From: Triops longicaudatus
Taxonomy: Eukaryota > Arthropoda > Branchiopoda > Notostraca > Triopsidae
Direction of reading: 5' to 3'
NCBI GenBank assembly: GCA_022885665.1
Contig: JAGQDJ010000151.1
Location: 146,454-210,453, forward strand
Length of the DNA: 64,000 nucleotides
The translations under genes and the position numbers were made by a program. Positions 1 through 11,525 of the stretch are shown here, piece after piece (within the stretch, counting starts at the first letter, position 1; each line of letters starts with the position of its first letter). The notes beneath the pieces are model-generated. The model ran no database searches. It worked only from the letters and a program-made list of their open reading frames with translations, and was not told where the DNA came from.

Positions 1-1082
1 CAACGCACTAGTCATGCGAGAAGTCGAAACGAAACTCAGTCTGTTACTACAGATACGTGCCATGTCCGTTTTATAAGAAAACTTTCTGACCTAGCACTTT
101 TGTGGCCAAGTGTGATATTTTCGCCCTCCGATTTTGCACAACGTGCTTCTCATAGAGGAACTGTAAGTGAATGACAAGGTGTCATCTTTGGCCCAGATGG
201 AAAATACATCGAACTACGACAATATTGTGGTAAGCCTGTTCATAAAAATTCCTCAAAGTGTTCAAACTGTCATAAGAGTTGCAACTATCAATGTCGCAGA
301 CCAATTTATTTAAATGTCGAGATAACGCCAGAGTCGTAGCGAGGGTGTCAGTCGTATCTTACATTCGCCACCGTTGGCGAATAGAAAAATGTACGAGTGA
401 GTTTCTGTGTTAGGAAATTCACTCATCAGTTACCAATACGTTATTACTTCCAGTAATAACGACATTCTCTTAATTGTTTTTAGACATTCTCTTAATTGAA
501 AGCGCTGAAAGATTCGTTATACAGTTTCAACGGTGAATGGAACAGCACTAATCCTCAGTCAAATTTCCTAACACCAGAACACGAACAGCTAGTATGATGA
601 ATGCGCGCTGAGGTAAAAGAAAAATGGAGTGCAACGAACGCCTTCTCTTACAACGAACCGCGAAAAGGCACCAAACAGTTCGTCAAAGAGAAAACAAGTG
701 AAGTGTCTGAAATGGAACCTTATGATTGAGTAAAAAATGTATCTGGAAGAGGCATGCGAATTCAAATTGTTGACTTTCGTTTCATTACACACGGAAGAAG
801 TGGCTTGGATTGAGCTTCTTTGGGGTGCAGTGAATTTCAAGCATTTCGTGGAATATTGCGTCTTTCTTTATGGGAATCTGACTTGTTCAATACAGCAGCG
901 ATAGTTACGCTATTAATTATATGTTTTAATAAACCTGTCTTGTTGGGTTCCTCCAGCCAATGAAATTGCAAAAATGCGCATCATCTATCCACCGGGTAAC
1001 CGACTGCTAGCTGAGTTCTACGGTGCTTTGGACTACTAGTAATCGGAATGGCTGATAGGTGGCGTGGAGATTCAATGTAATT
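1..1082. other. No gene recognised; short tandem duplication
   Basis: I see no coding region, RNA gene or mobile element here that I can support. The only structure is a 16-nt unit beginning GACATTCTC that occurs at 461-476 and again at 483-498, a 22-bp-period duplication that looks like replication slippage. The open frames are short and have no recognisable domain. Confidence 0.6.
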
Positions 1083-2112
1083 TTCTTCGACACATTCGCC
1101 CCAAAAGCCTACAGCGGTACGTAGGGCATTCCTGGTCATGTAAAACCTACATACCGCTGTAGGGTTCGGGTCCATACGTAGAAACAGGCAATAGATTATA
1201 AATGTGGACACTTCAGGCGTTGATGTTCCGTCGATTGTTTTGTTTACCAACATTGATGACAAAATAGGAAAGCACGTGGATTTTTAAGAAATTCTGAACG
1301 CAATTTGTCTGTCCATTTTAAGGGTAAAACCGTATTATCTAGACACGTTGTGGGAAGCATGCTTTGAAATATTACAGCATATAATTTTTGATTGTGTGAA
1401 ATGGTTCCTGGCAATGATGATCAAGTGGTGATTTTTGGGCCGGTGTACATTAAGCTTCATGAACTAAAGAAGCTTTCTCTGGTAGAGCCTGTTAGCTTAG
1501 TATTGCAAGTGAAAGCATGGGACTAAATGTTTAAATTGAGCCAAAAATCTGAAATAAAAGAATATTAAAGATTCTTGTCTATAAGCTTTTTACTGCTGTT
1601 TCTGTCGATGACACTTCTTCAGAACCAGTTTAAGACAACAGACCCGTAATTTTTGGCTTAAACTAACTAACGTGTATTCAAACACACTTTACATGGAGAC
1701 ATGTGAAGCGAAGTCGACACATTTGACGAGTAATAAATTAAGGGTACAGAATAAGCTGTCTTCATCGAAAGTTTAGACGTGTTCGTTCGGTCATAGGTGC
1801 ATGGAAAGACCTGAAAAGCAACAAGGAAGTATAAGTTAGAGTTTTCAGCTAGATACTAACGTCCTAGCCTTAAAATGGTCAGACAAATTGCGTTCAGAAT
1901 TTCTTAAAAAATCCACGGGATTTCCTAATTTTGTCACCTATGTTGGTAAACGAAACAATCGATGGAACAGCAACGTCTGAATTGTCCACATTTGTAAGCT
2001 ACGGCGTGTTTTTACGCATGGACCCAAACCTTACAGCGGTATGTAGGTTATGGATGTCCAGGCTACCCTACGTACCGCTGTTGGTATTAGGCGGCGATTA
2101 TGTTGATTTTCT
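1083..2112. repeat. Inverted-repeat (foldback-like) element with nested hairpins
   Basis: The reverse complement of about 1083-1342 aligns with about 1849-2112 over some 260 bp, by eye around 80 percent identical, around a spacer of about 500 bp that does not match itself. The best-conserved block includes a run reading ATTGCGTTCAGAATTTCTT on both arms. Each arm also carries a local hairpin: 1108-1126 pairs with 1146-1164, and 2033-2047 pairs with 2067-2081, both built on a core CAGCGGTAYGTAGG. This organisation suits a foldback or MITE-type DNA element. Each arm also contains a similar short open frame, but the differences fall mostly at first codon positions, so coding is unlikely. I could not identify outer target duplications, so the boundaries are approximate. 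Confidence 0.6.
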
Positions 2113-5100
2113 TTCCTTTTTAAGCGAAACGAGCAAAACTCTTTCTTTTGGAGTCGTAAAATTGCTGGAGTACTTTACTAAGACTTACTAAAGTTTCCAA
2201 AAACCGACAGCTAATACGTGCCTAATTGGGGAAAAACACCGCCATTATTTAGTGTTAAGAAGTTTTTTTTTCATGGAACGTTAAACTGTGTTTTGTGTTT
2301 CAGTTAACAGGAAGCAACTATGCCGTAGCTAATCACCGAACACGAACGGTAATGGAATTAGTTACGTTCTAAGAAACTTTGCAACAGCAGCAAAGAAAAC
2401 ACTTTCGCACCTGACGCGTTGCACTCCTATAGCGCTTGTGTGTTTTGTTTGCACTTAACAGTTTAAAACGTTACAGTGGAGACAGACCTCGAGTACCGTA
2501 ATGAAATACTGTGTATCGGAGAGTAGGGTCGTCGTGGCAAACGTCGTTTAAAAGCGTACCTAGCCATGCTGGCAAATTTTGGTACCTGAGCTGTCTGAGG
2601 GTTGTAGAAACAGTTCGTTAATATAGCACTACGTGTCACGCGATAATATTAATAAATGACTAACTTAAGAATGTGTGATATATCTGTACCTAAGCTCGTA
2701 GCGTGGTAAGAAGGGCCTTAGGGCACAGCTCCCTTCTCGCTGCTCATTATATCGTGTCCTAAGCGGGTCTGCGCCTTTCCGTGTATTGGTTTCCCTGAGT
2801 GCGTTTTGCGTTAGTCGTACATCACACAATGCTGTGCTTCGATTTGGCAAGTACAACACGCAAAGAAAAGTGTAAGCTAGCTTTGTCCTTACCACTCTAC
2901 TAAGAGAGTTTGTTTATTGCACCCATTCTGACCGAGTTTTTCTCTGGTGTAAATCGTTTGCCCCTCTTCGCACCCTTCCATGCACACCTATAAAACTTTC
3001 CTAGTTGTACACGTGCTTTAGGACCTCGAGCGTAAGGTGGAAATATCGAACTTGGATACAAATGTTGTAAAATATTAATAGCAGTCTCGTGCATTATTTG
3101 TAAGCGGAGAGGAGATGAAATATTACTGCGACTACGCACTTCACTTACCATTTTCGTTGGCAGAGCTTTTGTAGTATTTGTCATTCTGTATTTTTCTATC
3201 GGGATAAAAGTAAAAAAGTTGTTTAAGTAGAAAAAAGGCAGAGCACTACTGATTTTCGCACAGACTCTTCATAGCAACGAAAACTATAAATATTGCATGT
3301 TGGCAAAAAGCTAATCGGACTGACAGTAACAATATTAGCCTGTATCATTGCCAGTATTATACTGTAATTGTTTGCGCATTTCAGACAAAGACGACTTTCG
3401 AAGAAGGAAATACTGTTCCACCCTGTCTTACAAATTGTACCACCTAAATGCATCTTTAGAGAGGCCTCAGCTCTCGTTGATCACCGAAAATGTGAGATTA
3501 GATGATACACGAGAAGTTGGATTGTATTTGCTAAACAGAAGTTATCTTTGGGTTTTTGAAGTTATCACTTATAGCCGCAAGCTAAAGCAATTAAGATCCT
3601 ATTACATTCCTCACTTGTAAAACACAGTCCAAACTAATGAGGCGCAGGGCCTGGGAGCCTTTACTGCCTTCCAAGTGAATACCGTATCCGAAGCCAGTCT
3701 CGAGTAATTATCTAAAGTTGCGTCATCCTTTCTGTAGTCATTGTAAATCGACCTGCGTTTTGAACTTATCATCAAGTTAGGTTATTAAGGTTCGGTGTTA
3801 TGGAAAATTATACTTAATCATTCGCAATTAACCATGCAGTTAATCTTTTTATTACCAATTACTTTTGATTGTCATGAAAATGTGCATCTATTGTATTTGT
3901 GACCAGTATGCTTTTAACATTTACAGTAACCCCTCTTTCCGCGGGCGTTGCTTTTTTGTTAAGCTTAGAAATTGCGCGGGTATTGTCAGTAGCCTTAACA
4001 CGTTAGTATAATTAGTTGTTTGGTTAAAAGTTTTGTCACTCAATACCAAAGTACTTTTTGAGAACGTGGAGCATCCATCCATCTAAATGCATTTAAGTTA
4101 AGTAGTTAAGTAGGGTAACGACAATTATCGAAAAGCATGTTGCACTTTTAACCAGCAATATAACTGGTTAAATACTGAACATCTAGAGCTGTAAAAGCAG
4201 GAAACCCTAGCAAATATAGTAGATGACTTACATAAAAGTATATAAGAAAGAGCTCAGATTACACGAGAAAGTAGAGTAAATCTAGTTTCACTACATTCTT
4301 CATAGGAAATGGGTTTTGATTTCTCATTGTTACTTTTATCATAAATAGCCTATTAAAATATTTGCTAGAATAATTCGTGAATAAGTATAAGTAATAGAAT
4401 CATTCGCTATAACCTTATTCACCCGTACTCTTAAAAGCCCGAAATTTGCCCCCGTGAGAATTACTCTGTAACAATATGAAACCTGGTTTGTAGGAAAAAT
4501 GTGATTTTGCGTCCCCTTGCGATGTTATTGATTTTACTTCTTTCTACATGCTATCATTTTCCTAAGTTTTTATAAATAATGTTGCCTTTTGTAATTTTAT
4601 AATTTTGATACTTGCTTAGAAAGCCGCTCAGTGTACTCGCTGGTCAATTTATTCGATTCTCTGTGTATTTAGAGAGAGAGTTCGAATACCGCCTCGTTGA
4701 TGCGTAGTCACATAGACTTCATTACAGTTCAGCAATTATCTAGTCAGTCTTTCCTTTCTCCTGTGCGTTAGAAACCATTTTTGGAACGAATAGAATATCT
4801 TAGTTCAAAGTTAACCTATTACTACAAGACCCGTCTCAAGTTAAATAATACTTCCAACTAATCTTTGTTTTAAAATTAGAATTTTTGACTAAAAACACAA
4901 TACTCTGTTTTGTCTACTATCTTATTTACCTAGATCATTTTTGGATGAGCAGGGTAAGCCAAGTTTGAAGCTTAATATTTGTTTACTTTATTTTCAGAGA
5001 ATACATTTCTGGAACTTGTTTCTGTTGTTTCTTGGAAAATCCTCAAGAAGTTCAAAGTTAAGCAAATTCTATACTTTCGTGAATATGAGATTCGTGTACC

Positions 5101-8100
5101 ACGAGTCCTGTTTCTTATGTCAACTCGGTTCATATTCTACCCTTTCTGCTAGTGAAGAAAAATAAGAGCACTAGAGTGGGCGAGACTTCGCGATTTTCCT
5201 TGGAGATGTTCATGTTCGAAGGTTTGAGGCATATAATGACGAGTCGTCATTTGTCGATGAGGCAACTCGAGAAAAGACTCATTTCTTTTTGCCTGCGACG
5301 GATTACCACCAGACACAAGTCGGAGCACTAATTAAGTCTGAAACGATGACGCAGGTTAGTATTTGCAAAAGCTGTCGGTCTTGTCAATCGTACGATGCGA
5401 TGAGTTTTTGCTTTGCATTCCGGTTCTTTTGCGACAGTAGTGTGTCGCCTACTGTATTGCTGGGAATTGACTGTCTTGACTCTTGGTTGGCTTAGTTTTT
5501 GCTCCGGAAACCCTGCACCGTTTGTTGTTTTGGGAAACATGATGTATATATGCTTACTGGGTTTTCTCTAACGTCCAGCCATGCGACTTTCCGGCAATAA
5601 ATAATCGACTTGGCCACGCTGCACGAAAGAGCGTTGGGTGTTTGAATGTCCCTTGTCATGATGTGGTATGTCTTTCTCACAGCTTAAGAAGTGTTTGGGT
5701 AATACAGTAGTGCCACAGGACTCAGATCTCGACTTAAGCTTTTGAAGAACTTTCCACCTCTTCGTAGCATGAGCCAAAGCTTGGTCGCTCTTTGTGCGGC
5801 GGCACATGTACTGGACGGGTACCCAGCAGACTATTACATGTTATGATACACTTTCTGTTAACAAGTTTCGCTTATGTAGCCACAGCGCTGCCTTTTATAG
5901 CCGCTATGGAACACGGAGATTTTTAGTACAAAGCTGGCTTACGGGAATACTCGAGCAGAAGTAACTGGGGAGGATAGAATTACTGGCAGTGAGAAATTAT
6001 TCGCCATTTTCTGCAGAATGGGCCACGTGCTGTTTTTCTCCCTGGATGAAGAGAACTGGCATTGGTTTTAATGAAGAGCAATTAAATGGAACGTATACTG
6101 TTCAGCCTGGCGTTATTGTGAAGATGACGCTAGGAGGTAGTTCAAGGAGAGGAATATTAACTTGGCAGTTGCTACTGAGAGGCAAAATTGCTGCAGTTTT
6201 AATTTCTTCGTAAATTAGGACTCTCGTTAGCTGGAGTGGGAATATACTGAGGCTGTTTAATTTGTGGAGACCGTGAGGAGGAAGCCGGGGGTCTACAGGG
6301 TTCCTTGCACCGAGGCAAGTTTGTGAGTAGCCCGACATGAAACGAGCTGTTTCAGTTTCCTCTGGACCTTCAGAGTACTGGGGGTGAGGAGGACCAAAGG
6401 AGGGAGGGGGCAGAGGAAAGGCGTTTCATTTTGGCTAGGTTTCTACGTCTGTTTCTCTTTAAGTTAAATCTCTCACAAAGTCGGAGACTTGTACTACCAA
6501 ATGATCCTATTATGCAAATGACCGTGTAGGATCTGAAAGGGTATAGTTGTTCTCCCTGTTTGTCATCCACCCCGTCTCTTGCGTTGCCATTGTGGTCCTT
6601 ACGAGGAACCAAGGAGAACCTAAGCATATAGGATACATACATATATATATATATACCAGCCAAGAGAAGAGGAGCTCGGTTTTGAAGATAGTCCGTATTC
6701 GGGCGTAGGTCTTGACTTGCATGTCAACTTTGGTAACCTATACACATCTTTTTGTTTTCTTGGATCCTTCGCGGAAGAGCGAAGAACACTATATGTACCC
6801 CGGCTAGGAAACGAGGAGAGAAGCTCCATCCATCCGAAGGGTTTTGGCGAGAATATATTACAAAATGCTGATCGAACAGCTTCGCTGTAACGAGAACAAT
6901 GGACTGGCGGTATTGAGAGGGAATGCTTGGACAAGGATGATTGTTTTAACGTTGCAACAAATGAGCTGGATTTAGAGTCCATTCGAGTATAAGAATTTTC
7001 CCTCTAACCACGGACCATTAGCTTTGCGATCTACGATGCGGTTCACTCTTGCAGCGGGGTTGTGCTTACCAAATTGGTTGGGAACAAGAACTACGGCAGC
7101 GCGTTCACTTTGATCTTGCTGCTTATAAACTTAAGCGTGTCAGCTTGGGTATTGAGCAGCACCCAACTTCAGGGGGCTGGCACGGGTCTGCACGGAGTAC
7201 TACAAAATGGACAAGTTGCTACTATAGCAAATGCTACACTTTGCTCTTATGTAGGACACATGATGCTGAAAACGGGCTGTCCAACAATAGTGGCAACAGG
7301 TTAAGGGGGCAATGAGTGTGCTTTGGCCTGATGCAGAGTATAAGGTTGGTTTTCCTCTTTGAGAATCATTTCTTTCTCTCGTGTGTTCCTAATGATCCCT
7401 GTAGAAATACACTGCAGCGCGCAAAACTCCCAGAGGAGGATCCGAAGTACATTAAGCTCTGTGTTGATGCACTATTGTCCCTTTTAATGCTGCACACCGC
7501 CATTTTTAGCCCGTTGATTGTAAAGGGATAAAGGAAGCAACATATCACAAATTAAAGTAACTGCGGTGCTAAATGTTACGCCTCGTGTAGTTTCTTCTAA
7601 AATTTCAAGGTTTATGACACCGACGCAAGAAAGTTGTATTGCGAAAATCAGAAAAATTTCACATCCTAGGTATGTAGAGACGTTACGACTTCTACTGCCA
7701 GATATTTCCTAGTTCACAAAATAAACTGTCTTGATGTTGCGAATAGTACTTGCCAGTTATTTCTTTTGACTATGAAATTTCTTTCTAGATAGTTTGGCGA
7801 GCTTGTTTCGTCTATTCCGAAGTGAAGATTACTGTAGCCATGTGAATACACCGAACTTTGTTGGCTAAACTTCTTCAAAAGAAGAGCAATGGCACGATAT
7901 TCTATACATGCCATATTGAAGAGCGAAGCTCAGCCTACACGTCGTAACTTTCCTCCAAATTAATGCAAACATTACGCAGAATGTGTTGAAGCTTTTGCCA
8001 GGATAATCACGAATAACTTCAAAAGTACATCATAGCCACCGCCCTTTATAAGGAATGGTTAGGTTCCCACAGTGTTGCGCTTATACGCGTGGGCTCAGAT

Positions 8101-11100
8101 TGAATATTTTGCTGCTCTACCATGCTATTTTTCTAGGCAGTCAGGCAGCTTCTTATGTTTCGAGCAGTTCGCAAGTACACTGTTTGTCCTGGGGTCAATT
8201 TGCGCAGAGCAATTTGGTACTTATTGATCAATTAAGGTGATAAAAGAATTTTTTGCCTCTGCTTTTTAAACGCTAGTAAAAATAAAAAGGACCGTGTCTT
8301 AATATATATTTTCCTAGCTTTGTAAAGCTCTGATAATTAATGTAGATACTAAATAAGCAGTGGAAAAAATGTGCTTTAGTTAATTTGCGTGAAGCTGTCG
8401 CGAATCATTTGCTATAACTTGAGAGTTAATGCACGATTTTCGCGTTCGAGGCGCGGAGATAAAAATTCAGCAAGCGTATTAGAATTGCGCAGAGAAAATC
8501 CTTGAACGTAGTTTTGCTTTAGCACAACCTATGGAGTGGTGTAAGGCAGGTTCCGCGAACTAGAGTGAACAGGCATTTGTTGCTGTAGGAGTCTTGTAAA
8601 ATTACTAGTGCCCTAAATCATAGCCTTAAGCCCTTTGCGACATGGAACTAGAACTCGCTTATGTTCCGTAAATCCTCTGTTGGTCTGCAGTAAACGTCGA
8701 AACAACTACAGGAACCATAGAAAAATTCTTTGCCTTTTAGTATTTAAGTGGCTCGAATACAAAGCTTTGCCTAGCGTTTACCTGTGCTTCAAGAAGCTTC
8801 AGTGCTTTTGTAAACGCACCGAGTCCGTTAAAACAATCTCGAGTGTCTTTTTTTCTAATAAAAAATTGCTGTAAAAAAGTTCATTGTTATTCGAAATTAT
8901 ATTTGCAGTTGGTTGACACGTAAACGCTGTTACTTCACGTTTATTAAAATACACATAACGCTGGCTAAAACTTGTGTCATTTTTCCTTTCTATTTACATC
9001 GATCTCTATGATGAGGAACGGTATGATTCTTTTCCAGAAATAGCACAATTTTTATTTAGTAATATGAGCAGTAAGTTACTAGTACGCTTTGTTGTTTTGC
9101 TTACACGCACTCAGTGAAACCAAGAGTTCCTTGAAATTTTCTCGTCTATTGATCACTCCCTTCTCGAGTCAAAATTCGGGTTTGCCGTATTTCTTCCTTA
9201 CTGTTTATGATATATTTTGTAAGCCGGTCATTGGCACGTTGGTAGAACTTAGTATGACACCCTTTTTCAGGCTTACAACTAAAGTAGAATTCCAGGGAAA
9301 AAACGACTTTCTGAGCCCGCCGTCGCAGTTCCGAGTCAGACAGGAAGGAAAAAAGGAGCGATAGACGGCGTTAGTGTCGGTCTTTACGACAGGGTTTGAA
9401 TCCAGCGTTAAGATGACTTATTATACTCCATCCTACTACATAGTTCGCGTGCGAAGGGAGTAGTATACATAATGCCGACAGTTCCCACTTGCTATAACCA
9501 ACTTCATAAAGTCTCAGCTCCAATAGGTACTTGTTGGGCAAGTTATTGACTATAATTTCCGTATTGTAAACAGCTCTCGCCAGCTTCTGCGTCGTGGACG
9601 AAAAGGAAAATTTCATCCTCTCACAGACTTGTCAATTAGCCACCTGAGCTCCCGTCAGCCGTCTCTGGATCATAAAACGGCCATAACCTATAGTGTTTTT
9701 CTGTTCTCGCGTTGAACGTTCTTTATATACAGGATGCAGAAAGTGTTGAACATGGACAATGTTCTGAAAACTATAAGGGGATGTCAATATAGTAAGCATG
9801 GGAAAACTTTAATATTCCCGAAGCGAAAAATCAAATTTGTCGATAGATTGATTTGTCAAAAACGTGTCGTCCCTTCAGAAGGTGACAGAAGGGTGCTGGG
9901 GTGTTAGGGTAAAAGGAATTGGTACTACAGGGAGAAAGGTGGTTTTATATAGGCCTTCTACCATGATTCAGCTGACCGATTTGGGAAAGGGAGGCGCAAA
10001 CCGGGTGGAAACCATGCCGTCCCGTGTGTCTTTTATCGCAGGGGCACGTGGGTTTCCGGAGAGGGTAGGGCTTCGAAGCAAGGAGTAGAAGTGTCGGTGC
10101 TGTCGGGCAGCGCATTTCAGTTGGCCGAAAACCTGCGTCGTGCAAGCAGGTGCGTTTTGTGGTTGTCGCAGCAACCAACTTCTTCGACGTGGCCCATATT
10201 TTCTTCCCGGTGTTAATTCACTGAAACGTACCTGAAATATTGCTGATTAGTCACGGCCTGTGGTTTCCTTCGCTCCAGCTTGATCACATTTCTGGGATTA
10301 GAAATTTTTTTTATGCAACTGCAGGAGCAGGCGAAACTTGTCTCGAATGGAAAATGCGAAGTATTAAGTGACACAAGTGAGTGGGTGCTGGTTAACAGTT
10401 CCAAAAGCACAAGTTTTATGGAACTGAGAAACACGAGATTCCATTTTAAGAATCTACGGAACAACTTTACATAGTGTGTTTTTTATGACCTTTATGCTTA
10501 TGCCATTCTTGGGTGGTTGTGCAAAAAACTGTCACGTGCAAGACTAGCAAAAAATGACAACAGTATTGATCTCCTGGAAATGCAAAGTTGAATGAGAATA
10601 TGTTAACGAGTTGGGTCCAAGTTAGCTAACCTTTGGCGCCTAGCACTTTAACTCCAGAAAACCTCAGAAAAAGTTGCAATTGGATTCGTTGTGTGCGAAT
10701 ACAGAGAAAAAGCCAGTCACGGAACGTTGTAACTAGAATTGAGCTACTGGTATAGAGTTCGTATTTGCGGAAACGAAAGGGCGGTGCAAGCGAATCAAAG
10801 CAAAGACGGTTATCATAAGAGACAAAAGCGACTCGCCCTGCTAATGACAGGTCATTCTGTATATGGACCTCTTGCTCGGGTGCCAATACCGCGGTTTACC
10901 ATCATCTTCGTATGGTGCTTTTTTTTTTTAGCTGTTTTGGTAAAGATCGTCAGTTTCACGTAATGGCGTGAGAGCGGGTCCAGTTGGCTTTGGCAGCCAC
11001 ACGGATTGACGGTTGGGTTATTTGGTGGAAGTTAGACGGTTGGGTTATTTTGCCGATACATTGCCATAGAACAAGAAACTATATTGAACGCCCGCGTAAC

Positions 11101-11350
11101 GGGTTCTCAATAAATCCATCTCGGGTTTTACTGGACGAAGCGCGGGCACTGTCAAGACAGTAAACTTCACCGAAGAGGGTTCATTTCAACGGGCATATAA
11201 CACCATCCCTATAAGAGCATTTGTATTGACTCTGCAGCCCAACAAAAATTCTGGGGCCACGCGAACGGAAACTGCTAGTGTGAGCGTGAGGAACGTGCCC
11301 GAATGATAGGTTGCAATTGTTGAAGAAAAACCTATTTCATAAAGTGGCCC
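2113..11350. other. Upstream non-coding region, no gene recognised
   Basis: The open frames here are under about 120 codons, overlap on both strands and show no known domain. The region holds an (AT)n run at 6641-6655. A 27-bp-period duplication has a 16-nt unit beginning GACGGTTGG at 11008-11023 and 11035-11050, about 300 bp before the Side-like start codon. A slightly GC-richer stretch at about 7049-7300 encodes a hydrophobic N-terminus in one frame and is discussed as an alternative first exon. I cannot place a promoter or 5' UTR exon with confidence. Confidence 0.5.
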
Positions 11351-11525
11351 ATGGAAACTGACGACTGCAGCCGCGGGCACAGATTGAAGATGAAACGAAA
11401 TAGTGTGGATAGCCAATCGTGCGGATTGGCATGGACCTGGTGGTGGCTCGTCGTCGGAATCGTGCTTTTAGACCCGAAAAGCGGCATCACTAGCACAGAC
11501 GCTAAAGTTGCTACGGAACCACCAG
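11351..11525 (+). CDS. side: Side-like exon 1: N-terminus and signal peptide (probable)
   Basis: This exon encodes residues 1-58 and ends phase 1 at CCAG|GTAAAA. A hydrophobic, tryptophan-rich segment (AWTWWWLVVGIVLL) about 27 residues in fits a signal peptide. An in-frame TGA at 11321-11323 makes the ATG at 11351 the first possible start. An in-frame ATG at 11390 has A at -3 and would give a more usual signal-peptide length. The phase-1 G joins the TG of exon 2 to make a valine codon, giving an uninterrupted frame. The assignment rests on phase, donor and hydrophobicity only, because exon 2 lies 26.8 kb away. Another first exon, for example around 7062-7299, is possible. Confidence 0.6.

Noticed and set aside
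981..2191. Two similar short open frames, one on each strand, as a duplicated gene
   Set aside because: Their similarity comes from the inverted repeat arms. Differences are mostly at first codon positions rather than silent ones, and the frames diverge after about 40 codons.
4670..4710. A T-arm-like GTTCGAATACC as part of a tRNA gene
   Set aside because: No matching acceptor stem, D arm or anticodon arm could be laid out around it.
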